Positions 18,803 through 28,917 of a DNA stretch of 32,587 bases are shown here, in pieces. Position 1 is the first letter of the stretch. The number at the start of each line of letters is the position of its first letter. Source of the stretch: Planctomyces sp. (GTDB lineage Bacteria > Planctomycetota > Planctomycetia > Planctomycetales > Planctomycetaceae); the NCBI GenBank assembly GCA_027483405.1, contig JAIXUU010000311.1:1-32587 (forward strand). Reading direction: 5' to 3'. The notes under the pieces were generated by a model that was not told the DNA's origin, did no database searches, and saw nothing but the letters and a program-made list of their open reading frames with translations. The translations under genes and the position numbers were made by a program.

Positions 18803-18840
18803 CCGGGTGGAAGGGGTCGGATGTCTGCATCCGCCCCCTG
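18803..18840 (-). repeat. Dispersed hairpin repeat (family A), copy 2
   Basis: CCGGGTGGAAGGGGTCGGATGTCTGCATCCGCCCCCTG; inverted relative to 67..104. Confidence 0.75.
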
Positions 18841-19193
18841 TTCATCAATGTTTGCAAGCACGATTGCACCTGTTACGTTCCTTCCCATGATTGCCATGAA
18901 CATTAACGCCCCATGAACTGGGGGCAAACGAGGACGTTTGACCCCAGCCACTCATCCCATGAGCACTCCAGCGAAGATGTGTGTGATAAGCCGGCTAGCG
19001 CTGCACCATGGTACACAGCCGATTCGTGCCATGCCTGCATTTTTTCCGCTCAACTCCCAACAAACAACTCCCAACAAATGATGAACCGGGATCAGATCCT
19101 TCGATCTAACCCCGTTTCACAATTCATCCATAAGCCATGCTGGTGTGACAGGCTGTCAGAAAATCTGCACAACCCACCAAGTCACACTTCGGC

Positions 19194-20621
19194 TTAATAC
19201 TCGCGAGTTGTCTTCAGGCCAGGCATCGGCACTGGATACTTGCCTTCGGCATCGGCCACCACGGGAGCTGGGCCGTCTTCTGTGAGAGAGTCGACATTCG
19301 GTGCGAATTCGTGATCACAGTTGAGCATGGCATCGTAGGTGATGACCTGTCCGGTGTGAGCTGCCATGCGTCCCATGGAGGTCACCAGACTGGCTTCAGC
19401 ACCACGGCGAACTTCATTGTAAGGTCGATCCTTGCGAATGGCTTCTACCAGATGATCCCATTCGAGCTGGTAGGGGCTGGGCTCTTTCGGACCGAACTGC
19501 CAGAGAATGTTATCCTTGCTGGACATATCCTGGCTCTTGTAAGTGCGGGCACGCGAAGGAGCATGGCCGGATTGCGAAATCACTGCAGCACCCTTCGAAC
19601 CATGAGCATAGCTGGCGAACTCCTGATGGCAGCCGGGCATGGTGCGGCCTTCCATCAACAGTTTCGTGCCATCAGCAAAGGTGTACTCAACGGCATACTG
19701 ATCGAAGTTCTGATCGACATAATCGCCGCGGAAGTGACGTCCACCCGTTGCCTGGGCTTTCACTGGCCAGGCATTCTTCATCCAGCAGCACTCGTCAATG
19801 TTGTGAATGAGGAAGTCGCTGAAGCCGCCCCCAGAGGCCCACAGGAAGGCATGGAAATTCTGGATCTGGTACATCAGTTCCTTCTGATTTTCCGGCTTCT
19901 TTTTCGCAAAGGCAGTCGCGGTAGGACCGGCCATACGATAAGCCCGCAGCAGCAGCAGGTCGCCAATCTCACCATCCTGAATCCGCTTGAACAACTCGCC
20001 ACGGGCATCGCAGTGCCGGCACATCAGGCCGACACCGACCTTGAGATTCTTCTTTTCGGATTCATCGGCCAGTTGCAGCATACGCTTTGTGGAAGGGCCA
20101 TCTACGGTGACAGGCTTTTCCATGAACGTGTTCACGTCCTTGGCAATTGCATAGGTAAACTGTACCCAGCGGAAGGCGGGAGGCGTCGCCATAATCACGA
20201 CATCGCCGGGCGAGAGGCAATCGATGGCCTGCTTGTAAGCCTCAAAGCCCACGAATCGGCGATCTTCCGGCACATCGACCTGATCTTTGAACTGACCTTT
20301 GAGTCCCTCATAACTGCTGTTCAGTCGATTGGGGAAGACATCGGCCATTGCGACGAGCTTGATGGGCCCTTGATTCTTCACCGAAAGAGCATTGGCTGCC
20401 GCACCGGTTCCACGTCCACCGCAACCCACCAGCGCCACCTTGATCGTATTGTCTTCACCAGCATAAACCGTCTGCGGGATCGCCATGCTCGCAATCATCG
20501 ATGTCGTCGCCAATGCTCCCGTGGCTCTCAGGACATCGCGGCGACTGACCACTGAATTCGAACGGGGCGGTTGTGATGTGCCGGAAGCATGATTAGCGGA
20601 TGGTGAATTCTCAGGATTCAT
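19194..20621 (-). CDS. Gfo/Idh/MocA family oxidoreductase with twin-arginine leader
   Basis: SRRDVLRATGALATTSMIASMAIPQTVYA leader; IKVALVGCGGRGTGAAANAL Rossmann motif; FMEKPVTVD motif. Confidence 0.88.
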   Translation of the reverse strand: MNPENSPSANHASGTSQPPRSNSVVSRRDVLRATGALATTSMIASMAIPQTVYAGEDNTIKVALVGCGGRGTGAAANALSVKNQGPIKLVAMADVFPNRLNSSYEGLKGQFKDQVDVPEDRRFVGFEAYKQAIDCLSPGDVVIMATPPAFRWVQFTYAIAKDVNTFMEKPVTVDGPSTKRMLQLADESEKKNLKVGVGLMCRHCDARGELFKRIQDGEIGDLLLLRAYRMAGPTATAFAKKKPENQKELMYQIQNFHAFLWASGGGFSDFLIHNIDECCWMKNAWPVKAQATGGRHFRGDYVDQNFDQYAVEYTFADGTKLLMEGRTMPGCHQEFASYAHGSKGAAVISQSGHAPSRARTYKSQDMSSKDNILWQFGPKEPSPYQLEWDHLVEAIRKDRPYNEVRRGAEASLVTSMGRMAAHTGQVITYDAMLNCDHEFAPNVDSLTEDGPAPVVADAEGKYPVPMPGLKTTREY

Positions 20622-20726
20622 CAGGAGGGATCCTCAAAACGGGAACAGAGATCGGGCTGGATGTCATTAAGCTGGGATACTTGAGCAGGTGACCCTGTAA
20701 CTAGGCTAACCTCCTCCAGGTTCGCA

Positions 20727-21629
20727 TCACAAGTCATTGATACGAGAATTCCGGCCCCCGCGTGGGATTTGCGATGGCTCCCCGTCGTCTTCTTCATAGC
20801 CAGGGTCTGTTTCGTGTTCTTTGTCAACAGACTGCCGCTCGAATTCCCGGATGAGCAATGTCTGTTCGGCTGGTGAGAGCAGCGGGAGTTGTCCAGATTC
20901 GACGGGGCTAAGTGCCTGGGCGAGTTTCCAGCAAAATTGTGCCAGAACAAATACAATCACGTATTGTGCGATCCAGAATCCCCAGATCACAGTGGGAACC
21001 GCTGCTGGAGGAATCATCTGTGGAAAAAACCGGACAGCCAGCATCGCAATCACGAGGATATTGATGATCTTGGCCATTTTCGCGTAGGCCTCCAGTAGTG
21101 ATTGATCCATTCTGTAGACAGCCACTTTCTGCAGGGCGGCTGTCACACCCAGCCAGAGCAGCATCGCCAGAACCTGCACCACCAGCCACCTTTGGCCAGG
21201 GTCTGGCATCAGCATCAGAATCACACTCAATAGAGGTAACAGGATCGAGGCAAACCGACCGGCCATCTCGAGTTGACTGAGCCGTTCGCGCGTTAGTTGC
21301 CAGGTAACCCAGGCGAGCGGAATCGTGAGCGCAAACAGCACCCAGTTGCAGGCCAATCCCTGAGCACGCAACCGTCGAAATTCCTCCATCACTTTTTCCA
21401 GACGATCATTGATCGACTTCAGCTCAGGAAGATTTTTCGCCTCACTGGCCACTTTCCATTCTCGTTCAATATCGACGATCCCTACCGCCAATTGACGAGC
21501 TTCTCTCTGCAAGTACTGCGAGACATCGAGTCCCACTAGAAGTGCCAGAAACAGTAGGGGCAACAGCAGGATCGAGATTCGCCAGTATTTCCAATAAGGC
21601 TGCATACGAGGTGGCCTTCTGTGCGACAA
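20727..21629 (-). CDS. Multi-pass membrane hypothetical protein
   Basis: 300 aa with several hydrophobic segments (ISILLLPLLFLALLVGLDV, WVLFALTIPLAWVTWQL, FASILLPLLSVILMLMP). Confidence 0.65.
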   Translation of the reverse strand: MSHRRPPRMQPYWKYWRISILLLPLLFLALLVGLDVSQYLQREARQLAVGIVDIEREWKVASEAKNLPELKSINDRLEKVMEEFRRLRAQGLACNWVLFALTIPLAWVTWQLTRERLSQLEMAGRFASILLPLLSVILMLMPDPGQRWLVVQVLAMLLWLGVTAALQKVAVYRMDQSLLEAYAKMAKIINILVIAMLAVRFFPQMIPPAAVPTVIWGFWIAQYVIVFVLAQFCWKLAQALSPVESGQLPLLSPAEQTLLIREFERQSVDKEHETDPGYEEDDGEPSQIPRGGRNSRINDL

Positions 21630-21744
21630 GCAATAGAACGGTACGTTTGCGAGAGATCTCAGCGATGAAATCCGTTCGAAAGGATCTCATAACTCAAGGC
21701 AAAACTCCACCACCCGGCAAGCCTTGACAATGCCGATGTGCATA

Positions 21745-22000
21745 AAACAAAACAGGCAATCCGATCATGGCCGGATTGCCTGTTGTATGTTTGGTTCGAC
21801 GTGGCTTTAAGAGCTGGGGACAGGAGAGCTTTAATCAGCAGGCCTATCCAGGACGACTCGTCATGTTGGAGAGTTGTGTGTCCTCTCGAGCCGGAAGTCT
21901 TTCGCGAGAGGAGCCCCTGAGGAGAGCCGTAGCTCTCCCCAGGTTTGGCCTCACGTTCCCGGATCCGCCGGGCTTCAAGCTGGATTCATTCTAACCAGGC
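21745..22000 (-). ncRNA. Candidate structured RNA ending at the 21751..21784 terminator; 5' end unknown
   Basis: Minus strand: CCTGGGGAGAGC-TACG-GCTCTCCTCAGG (21916..21943, 12 bp with one G-U, cUACGg loop), CCTCTCG/CGAGAGG (21882..21911), CCCGG/CCGGG (21958..21972), then the terminator. No convincing protein-coding ORF. Confidence 0.35.
21751..21784 (-). terminator. Strong intrinsic terminator, minus-strand orientation
   Basis: AACAGGCAATCCG (21751..21763) / CGGATTGCCTGTT (21772..21784), perfect 13-bp stem; on the minus strand it is followed by TTGTTTTATG. Confidence 0.65.
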
Positions 22001-22287
22001 TTTTGGACGACAACAGACTCTGAAGTGAGTGTCTGTTTCCATCTCGATCAGCAACCAAATCTTTCGTTGCCCCTGACATCGCTTAGACTAGATTCCATCA
22101 ATTGCCTGGCATGTGCAAGTTGATGGATTTGTCTCGTACTCAGTTAACAACAGCCAGAGTCGGCTATGTCGATTTTTGATCGGGTGTGACCAGTATGTTC
22201 GACTTATCATGTGATCAGGCGGAAACCAGTTGCGGCTGAAATCCGCCCAATCGACACGCTTTGTTTTACGAACCAGTCGTTTTCAAC

Positions 22288-22878
22288 TTAGTGGCAAGGT
22301 GTGGCCATAGGAGCGGCACATGTTGGAGCACAAGCGGCTGGAGCAGCACATGTTGGAGCACAGGCGGCTGGGGCAGCGCAGCTTGGGGCCACTGAGCAGC
22401 AAGAGGTCTTGCGGCTGCAGGCCTTGCGGAGCTTGCACTTCATGGCAGCAAACTTTTCCTTGAGGTGGCAGCGCTTCTTGGCGCAAGGATCGCAAGCTGG
22501 AGCACATGTTGGTGCACAGGTGGCTGGAGCACAGGCAACAGGAGCAGCACAGCTAGGAGCACAAGCGGCAGGAGCTGGTGCACAGGCAGCTGGAGCTGCA
22601 CATGTAGGAGCACAAGCGGCTGGAGCTGGAGCACAAGCAACAGGAGCAGCGCAAGTTGGAGCACAGGCTGCAGGAGCAGGTGCACAGGCAACAGGAGCAG
22701 CGCAGCTCGGGGCACAAGCCGCAGGAGCGGCACACGATGGGGCACATGCAGCAGGTGCAGCGCAGGTAGGCTCAGGAGCGCAACCGCAGTCGCTCTTCTT
22801 GAGCCAGTGGAAACCGGCGTCAGCCGAGTTCAAACCGGCGATACACAGCAGCACAGCGGAAATCCATGCAAACTTCAT
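22288..22878 (-). CDS. Secreted Cys-Ala-Pro repeat protein
   Basis: ATG at 22878 preceded by GGAGAGA; signal peptide [21 protein letters not shown]; repeats AAP[AV]ACAP[ST]C and AAP[AV][11 protein letters not shown][ST]C around a basic Cys-rich core [34 protein letters not shown]. Confidence 0.75.
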   Translation of the reverse strand: MKFAWISAVLLCIAGLNSADAGFHWLKKSDCGCAPEPTCAAPAACAPSCAAPAACAPSCAAPVACAPAPAACAPTCAAPVACAPAPAACAPTCAAPAACAPAPAACAPSCAAPVACAPATCAPTCAPACDPCAKKRCHLKEKFAAMKCKLRKACSRKTSCCSVAPSCAAPAACAPTCAAPAACAPTCAAPMATPCH

Positions 22879-23350
22879 CTCAATCTCTCCTAAACAAATC
22901 CAAGGGAACGTGAGGAACCAGGAGCGAAACAGGACACCTTGTCCCGCCATCTGAACCCCTGGCCCAACCCTGCGTGTCACAACGGACATCACACCCTACT
23001 TTTCGGACTGAAGAGACCTGGAGGTCTACGAAGTTTGCCCAAAATCTGCATGACTCACACTGCTGGCGAGAATGTGAAGAATGCAACGAATTTACTGGCG
23101 GATCACAGGCTGTTTTTGCATTTCACCCTCTGGTCACGTTTTTCCACTCAAGTTGGCTCCGCCAGAACTTTTGGCCCTTGCTCCACGATGCTTCATATTG
23201 TGGGCTGGTATTGACTCAATGAGTTCAGTTGCCTGTGAGTGATTGCCGTAAGTCGTATCTAATGAATGCGATACGCATTTTGGTTCCACTCCACATCGGA
23301 AAACCAGTCAATGCCTGATAAGATGCTCGTCATCAAACAGAGGCCTCACC

Positions 23351-24640
23351 ATGCACGACATCACTCACGACCACGCCAGCCAGCATCGCATTCTTGCCTT
23401 GAGCCGCATGCTGGAACTGGTACTCAAGCTCAATGATGTCAACGACCTCGCTGCCGTCCTGAACGCGATTACCCACGGTGCCTGTCAGGCAGTGGAATGT
23501 GATCGAGCCAGTCTTTTCCTCTACGATTCGCAAGCGGACGTACTCTACTCTCACTCGACGACTGAATTGGAAATCCGCGAGATTCGCCTCCCCATCGATA
23601 GTGGCATCATTGGACATGTCGCCCGGGAGCGCGTTCCATTGGTTGTCGCACAACCTCATGACGATTCGCGATGGTCACCCGTGTTTGACCAGCAGACGGG
23701 CTATCGAACTCGAAACATTCTGGCTGTGCCCGTGGTTTCCAAATCGGAGAATCGACTTCTCGGTGTTCTCCAACTGCTCAACAAGCATGCAGACTGTTTC
23801 GAAGACTTCGATGTTCAATTGATGCAGGCCTTTGCCGTGCATGCGGGAGCCGCCATTGAAAGGCAGTGGCTGCAATCGGCTGCCAGGCAAGCGGAGGATT
23901 ACCGCCGCTCGATGGAAATGGCACGACAGATTCAAATGGGTTTTTTGCCGAAAGAACGCCCCCGCTTCCCGCAGTACGAAGTGACGGCCTGGTGGGAACC
24001 TGCCGAGTATGTGAGTGGTGACTATTACGACTGGCTCGTGGCTCCCGATGGTCGCCTGGGCATCGCTGTGGGGGATGTCAGCGGTCATGGCATGGCTGCC
24101 AGTCTGATCATGGCGTCGGTGCGGGCCATGATTCATGCGCTGGGAAGATTGGCAACCACACCAGCCGATATGATGGAACTTTTGCAGGATGTCGTGCAGG
24201 CCGATCTCGTCGATGGTCGATTTCTGACACTTTTACTTCTGACCATCGATCCCGTGACTCATTGCGTAGAATTTGCCAATGCGGGCCATGCACCTGCCAT
24301 CTACTATCAATCGTCCAAACGCTCCTGCAGACGGCTCGAAGCCACTCGCACGCCACTGGGATTTCCAGTCAATCAATCCTTACGAATGCCCATCTATCCC
24401 GTCATGCAGCCTGGCGATCTTTTGATTCTCGGTACGGATGGACTCATTGAAGTTCACGACCGAACTGGCAAAATTTTTGGCATGCAACGCCTGGAAGAAC
24501 TCATAGCAAAACATGCACATGAGTCCGTTGAAACGTTATCTCAGATTCTGAAACGTGAAGTTTTCGATTTCTCCACAGAACATCCCTTTCCAGACGACAT
24601 GACGTTGCTCATCATTAAACGCATCGATGAAGCCTCCTGA
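23351..24640 (+). CDS. GAF domain plus SpoIIE-type PP2C phosphatase
   Basis: N-terminal GAF-like region; EMARQIQMGFLPKERP; EYVSGDYYDWLVAPDGRLGIAVGDVSGHGMAASLIMASVRAMI; ANAGHAPAIYY; LGTDGLIEVHDRTG. Confidence 0.9.
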   Translation: MHDITHDHASQHRILALSRMLELVLKLNDVNDLAAVLNAITHGACQAVECDRASLFLYDSQADVLYSHSTTELEIREIRLPIDSGIIGHVARERVPLVVAQPHDDSRWSPVFDQQTGYRTRNILAVPVVSKSENRLLGVLQLLNKHADCFEDFDVQLMQAFAVHAGAAIERQWLQSAARQAEDYRRSMEMARQIQMGFLPKERPRFPQYEVTAWWEPAEYVSGDYYDWLVAPDGRLGIAVGDVSGHGMAASLIMASVRAMIHALGRLATTPADMMELLQDVVQADLVDGRFLTLLLLTIDPVTHCVEFANAGHAPAIYYQSSKRSCRRLEATRTPLGFPVNQSLRMPIYPVMQPGDLLILGTDGLIEVHDRTGKIFGMQRLEELIAKHAHESVETLSQILKREVFDFSTEHPFPDDMTLLIIKRIDEAS

Positions 24641-24728
24641 ATTTCTGGTGGCACTTCGCACGATTCGGCAGCCATTGAAAGGCCGCCTTGTCTGCGCTTC
24701 TCGATCAAACTCCTCTCTAAAGCAATAG

Positions 24729-26123
24729 ATGCCAACTTCCATGTATGTCAGCGTGTTTGATCTGTTCAAAGTAGGGATTGGACCGTCCAGTTCTCACACC
24801 GTCGGCCCTATGAAAGCAGCTCAAATCTTTGCTCAGCGACTGGTCGACCAGGGCCACCTGGAAAAGCTGGGGATGGTGCAGGCTCACCTGTTTGGTTCGC
24901 TGGCACTCACAGGCAAAGGCCATGCGACGGATTCGGCAGTCATCTGGGGGCTGGCTGGTGAAATGCCAGCCACAGCCCAGTCTGAGAATCTCGCCAGAAT
25001 TCTCGATCGAGTCCAGAAGGAACATCGTCTTCCCATTGGAGGGACAGATCACGAGATCGAGTTCCTCCCCGATCGGGACATCTTCTTCCACTACAACGAG
25101 GTCTTGCCACAACACCCCAACGGCATGAAGTTCGTTGCTCTCGACAAGAATGGCCTCCCACTGGCGATGGACAGTGCGTTCTCCGTCGGCGGCGGATTTG
25201 TCATTTTTGAAGGGGAAGACCAGGCACAGACATCAAACTCACCACAAGTCGAAATTCCCTTCCCTTTCACGACGGCTGCCGAACTTCTCGAAATCGGTAT
25301 CCGTGAGAAAAAGTCGATTGCTGCCATTGTCCGCGAGAATGAGCGAGCCTTCCGCACGGATGCTGAGATCGATGCTGGTCTCGACCGCATCTGGGAAGTC
25401 ATGCAAAGTTCCATCGATCGAGGTTGCCGCACCGAAGGGATTCTTCCTGGTGGCCTGAACGTCAAACGCCGTGCCGCGAGCATGTGCCGCACACTCATGA
25501 CCTCTGGTCCTCGTCCGATTGATCCGCTGCAAAGCCTCGATTGGGTGAGTCTGTTTGCACTCGCCGTCAATGAAGAAAACGCTGCCGGTGGTCAGGTGGT
25601 GACGGCACCCACAAATGGCGCTGCGGGAGTCATTCCTGCGGTCATTGCCTACTACAAACGTTTATTGGCAGGTGCCACACAGGATGGTGTTCGCACTTTC
25701 CTGTTGACGGCAGGTGCCATTGGTATGCTCTATAAGCGTAATGCTTCACTCTCTGCTGCCGAGATGGGTTGTCAGGGTGAAGTGGGCGTCGCCTGTTCGA
25801 TGGCCGCTGGTGGCCTCGCTGCCGTCATGGGTGGCTCGAACGAACAGATCGAGAACGCTGCGGAAATTGGTATGGAACATAACCTGGGCCTGACCTGCGA
25901 TCCCATCAAAGGGTTGGTGCAGGTTCCATGCATCGAACGCAACACGATGGGGGCTGCCAAAGCCATTAACGCTGCCCGCCTCGCTGTGCTGCATGGAGAT
26001 GGTACACACCGCGTATCGCTCGACCGCGTCATCGAAACTATGCGACAGACAGGTGTCGATATGCAGGTCAAATACAAAGAAACCTCCATCGGCGGACTCG
26101 CGGTCAACGTCGTCGATTGCTGA
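24729..26123 (+). CDS. sdaA: L-serine ammonia-lyase (iron-sulfur dependent, single chain)
   Basis: VFDLFKVGIGPSSSHTVGPMKAA; GGGFV; ENAAGGQVVTAPTNGAAGVIPAV; GCQGEVGVACSMAAGGLAAVMGG; CDPIKGLVQVPCIERN. Start may be 24741. Confidence 0.95.
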   Translation: MPTSMYVSVFDLFKVGIGPSSSHTVGPMKAAQIFAQRLVDQGHLEKLGMVQAHLFGSLALTGKGHATDSAVIWGLAGEMPATAQSENLARILDRVQKEHRLPIGGTDHEIEFLPDRDIFFHYNEVLPQHPNGMKFVALDKNGLPLAMDSAFSVGGGFVIFEGEDQAQTSNSPQVEIPFPFTTAAELLEIGIREKKSIAAIVRENERAFRTDAEIDAGLDRIWEVMQSSIDRGCRTEGILPGGLNVKRRAASMCRTLMTSGPRPIDPLQSLDWVSLFALAVNEENAAGGQVVTAPTNGAAGVIPAVIAYYKRLLAGATQDGVRTFLLTAGAIGMLYKRNASLSAAEMGCQGEVGVACSMAAGGLAAVMGGSNEQIENAAEIGMEHNLGLTCDPIKGLVQVPCIERNTMGAAKAINAARLAVLHGDGTHRVSLDRVIETMRQTGVDMQVKYKETSIGGLAVNVVDC

Positions 26124-26279
26124 TGCCGTTCGCTTTCCACTGCCGGGGAAAATATGTGTGGCGGTTGATGGGTTGATCCCGCTTGTGGTTCAATCAGTGG
26201 ATCGAACTCCGTTGAGCCATGCCTCTCTCATGACGACTTGAGAGTCGCTAAACACATGAACAACCTGGCAGAGTGAACG

Positions 26280-27716
26280 ATGTCGCATCACATCCCCACA
26301 CGTCGCAGCTTCCTGACAGCGGCCGTCACAACGACATCCGCAGGCTGGCTGCTGGCCACTGCTCAGAGCGCCACTGATCAGAGCGTCGCTGCAAACCCCG
26401 GCGAATTCGTGGAACCAGCCCGTACGCTCCCGGTTCAACGCGATGCCGATGTCATCGTGTGTGGCGCAGGACCGGCTGGCGTCACTGCAGCCATCACCGC
26501 TGCCCGTCTCGGTGCTCGTGTGCGACTTTTCGAAGCGCATGGGTCACTCGGCGGAGTCTGGACAAGTTCGCTCCTGGGCTATCTCCTTGATTTTGATAAG
26601 CCCGGCTTCAACGTAGAACTTGTTCGCCACCTCCGTCAGCGCGGTGCCATTCGTGGTGAAGGGATGAACGGCCTCACCTATCACCCCGAAGAAATGAAGC
26701 TGATTCTCGAAGAGCTTTGCACGCGTACGAACGTCCATCTCCAGCTCCATAGCCGCGTGACAGCCGCCTATCGCGAAGGGAACCGGCTCTCAACAATCAT
26801 CACAGAATCGAAATCGGGCCGGGAAGCCTGGCAGGCTCCCATCTTCATCGATACGACAGGTGATGGTGATCTGGGTGCTCAGGCGGGCTGTGAATTCGAG
26901 ATTGGTCGCGATCAAGCTTGCCCCTGCCAACCCATGACAATGTACGCCCTGCTTGTCGTCAGGAACCTGGCAGAGATCGCCCCGTACCTTCACGGCGTCG
27001 GAAATGATGGCCAGCATGTCGGGCCGAAAGTCTTTCAGGAACTTCTCAAATCGGCAGGAGTTCAGCCCAGCTATGGCAAAGCCAGCCTGTTCCCGATCTC
27101 GGGCCAGCTTGTTCTCCTGATGGCAAATCATGAATACGGCATCAACGCCACCAATGCCGCTCAAGTCACGACGGCGACACTTCACGCCCGGGCAGAACTT
27201 CACCAGATTGTGAAGGCTCTGGCCAAACTCGGCGGCCCCTGGCAAGGGACAGAAATTGTGGCGACTCCCGAACAGATTGGCATTCGCGATGGCCGACGGA
27301 TTCGCGGCCGCTACATCATGACTGCCGATGACTTGATTCGCGGTGCCACCCAGGACGATGCCGTTGTCAGGGCGAAGTTCCCGGTCGATATCCACGCACT
27401 AACGCTCGAAGAAAACCGCAAGTCTGCCTATAGCAATGCGGGGGTAAAAGCGAAGCCTTATGATATCCCCATCAGGGCTCTCATTGCCCGCGATGTCGAT
27501 GGCCTGTTAATGGCTGGCCGCTGTATCAGTGGCGATTTCATTTCACATGCCAGTTACCGCGTGACGGGGAACGCCGTCGCAATGGGCGAAGCCGCCGGCA
27601 CCGTCGCAGCTCTCGCGGCAGAAACGAAACAACTCCCGCAAAACATCCCCTGGCCCACCACTCAAGCCGCCATCCAAAAATCCCGCACGATTGGAGAAGC
27701 CGCCCTGCTGGAGTGA
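26280..27716 (+). CDS. FAD-dependent oxidoreductase (FAD_oxidored type) with twin-arginine-like leader
   Basis: TRRSFLTAAVTTTSAGWLLATAQSA; ADVIVCGAGPAGVTAAITAARLGARVRLFEAHGSLGGVWTSSLLGYLLDFDKPG; GLLMAGRCISGDFISHASYRVTGNAVAMGEAAG. Confidence 0.87.
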   Translation: MSHHIPTRRSFLTAAVTTTSAGWLLATAQSATDQSVAANPGEFVEPARTLPVQRDADVIVCGAGPAGVTAAITAARLGARVRLFEAHGSLGGVWTSSLLGYLLDFDKPGFNVELVRHLRQRGAIRGEGMNGLTYHPEEMKLILEELCTRTNVHLQLHSRVTAAYREGNRLSTIITESKSGREAWQAPIFIDTTGDGDLGAQAGCEFEIGRDQACPCQPMTMYALLVVRNLAEIAPYLHGVGNDGQHVGPKVFQELLKSAGVQPSYGKASLFPISGQLVLLMANHEYGINATNAAQVTTATLHARAELHQIVKALAKLGGPWQGTEIVATPEQIGIRDGRRIRGRYIMTADDLIRGATQDDAVVRAKFPVDIHALTLEENRKSAYSNAGVKAKPYDIPIRALIARDVDGLLMAGRCISGDFISHASYRVTGNAVAMGEAAGTVAALAAETKQLPQNIPWPTTQAAIQKSRTIGEAALLE

Positions 27717-27800
27717 AAATCGGCTCCAGCGATGGTGAATACGCGATGAGCAACTTCAGCCATTTCCCCGATACGACCAGTCGTCAGGCATGAGAGATAC

Positions 27801-28409
27801 GTGGGTATGACCGAGAATAAGTTCTTCGCTGTTCGCTTGATATTGACGATCTGCTTAATCGTAATTTCCTGCCTGGTGATTAAGCAAATTTATGATCGCA
27901 TCCAATTGAATCGTTACATCACATACGCCCAGAGCCAGGGTTTGGTCGTCCAGACTTCGCAAAAGAGCTATCTGCCAGCGTCACTTTATGGCCAATTTCC
28001 CAGAGAGGTCACTCACTGGTTTGATGCCCATCCTCATGCGGTGACATTCCAAATCGAGAAACAACAGAGATTTGATCCCATAGAAGTCGCTCTACAAATC
28101 ATTCCTTTGATTGATCAGTTTCCCCAGAAACAAAGCGTTACGAGTTGTAAAGTCGGACAACATAGTTATCCCGCATGCAATCCCGCTTTATTTAAGCATT
28201 TGGCTCAATGGCCATGCGTCGAAAAGGTTAGTCTCTTAAAGTCTCCGTTCTTGGAGGAGATACCGCGTGAGCAGTTTGAAGTTGTCTCACGGCTGATTTC
28301 GCAGATCGAATATGCCATGTGGTTTGAACGGATCGGCCAACCACCAAATCAACAGGTTTTCGAGATTCAGAGAGAACTTCAAAAACTTCAAGAAGCGCGT
28401 CACCACTGA
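27801..28409 (+). CDS. Membrane-anchored hypothetical protein
   Basis: 202-aa ORF with one N-terminal TM helix (AVRLILTICLIVISCLVIKQIY). Confidence 0.55.
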   Translation: MGMTENKFFAVRLILTICLIVISCLVIKQIYDRIQLNRYITYAQSQGLVVQTSQKSYLPASLYGQFPREVTHWFDAHPHAVTFQIEKQQRFDPIEVALQIIPLIDQFPQKQSVTSCKVGQHSYPACNPALFKHLAQWPCVEKVSLLKSPFLEEIPREQFEVVSRLISQIEYAMWFERIGQPPNQQVFEIQRELQKLQEARHH

Positions 28410-28580
28410 GCTTCATGGCAAATTCCCAAACTGTGATCCGGCCTTAGAGGTGTCACGTTATCCATGTTCAAAAACGATCCCTTAAGGGACATTTAACGAA
28501 AGAGCTTTCACACCCATCACTTGGAAAGCTGCTCAATCAGGTTTTCGCATGTCAACGAAGGCTTCTTTATGCGATTCACA

Positions 28581-28607
28581 AATTCCGGCACAGGCTGTGC
28601 CGGAATT
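28581..28607. repeat. 27-bp perfect palindrome with a single central base
   Basis: AATTCCGGCACAG-G-CTGTGCCGGAATT. Confidence 0.8.
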
Positions 28608-28620
28608 GACCAACTCCTAA

Positions 28621-28917
28621 CCTCCGCCAGCCGTCGCCAGGATTCCCTGGCGGCGCAACATCGTCCTTATGCAGAAGGTGAAGGATCCGGCCCAACGGCT
28701 GTGGTATGCCTCCAAGATACTCGAGCATGGTTGGAGCCGGGCGGTCCTCACGGTGCAGATCGAAAGCGATCTCTTCGGACGACAGGGGAAGGCGATCAGC
28801 AACTTCGCGGGGACGTTGCCCGTGCCTCAGTCCGACCTGGCCCAGCAATCGCTTGAAAACCCGTATCGTTTCGACTTTCTCATGCTGCAGGAAGACGCCG
28901 TCGAACGGGATCTGGAA
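28621..28917 (+). pseudogene. Remnant of a DUF1016/YhcG-type (PDDEXK superfamily) protein
   Basis: IPWRRNIVLMQKVKDPAQRLWYASKILEHGWSRAVLTVQIESDLFGRQGKAISNFAGTLPVPQSDLAQQSLENPYRFDFLMLQEDAVERDLE is the family core; a TAA at 28618 blocks the 5' side and homology stops after ERDLE. Confidence 0.75.

Noticed and set aside
19311-20555. 414-aa plus-strand ORF
   Set aside because: Antisense to the clear Gfo/Idh/MocA gene.
22300-22770. Possible CRISPR array from regular repeats
   Set aside because: The periodicity is codon-based (30/51 bp) and translates to AAPxACAP units; no unique spacers.
22301-22954. 217-aa plus-strand ORF rich in [10 protein letters not shown] repeats
   Set aside because: Antisense shadow of the Cys-Ala-Pro repeat gene. 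Stop codons are absent in several frames because of the repeat, and it has no signal peptide or good initiation context.
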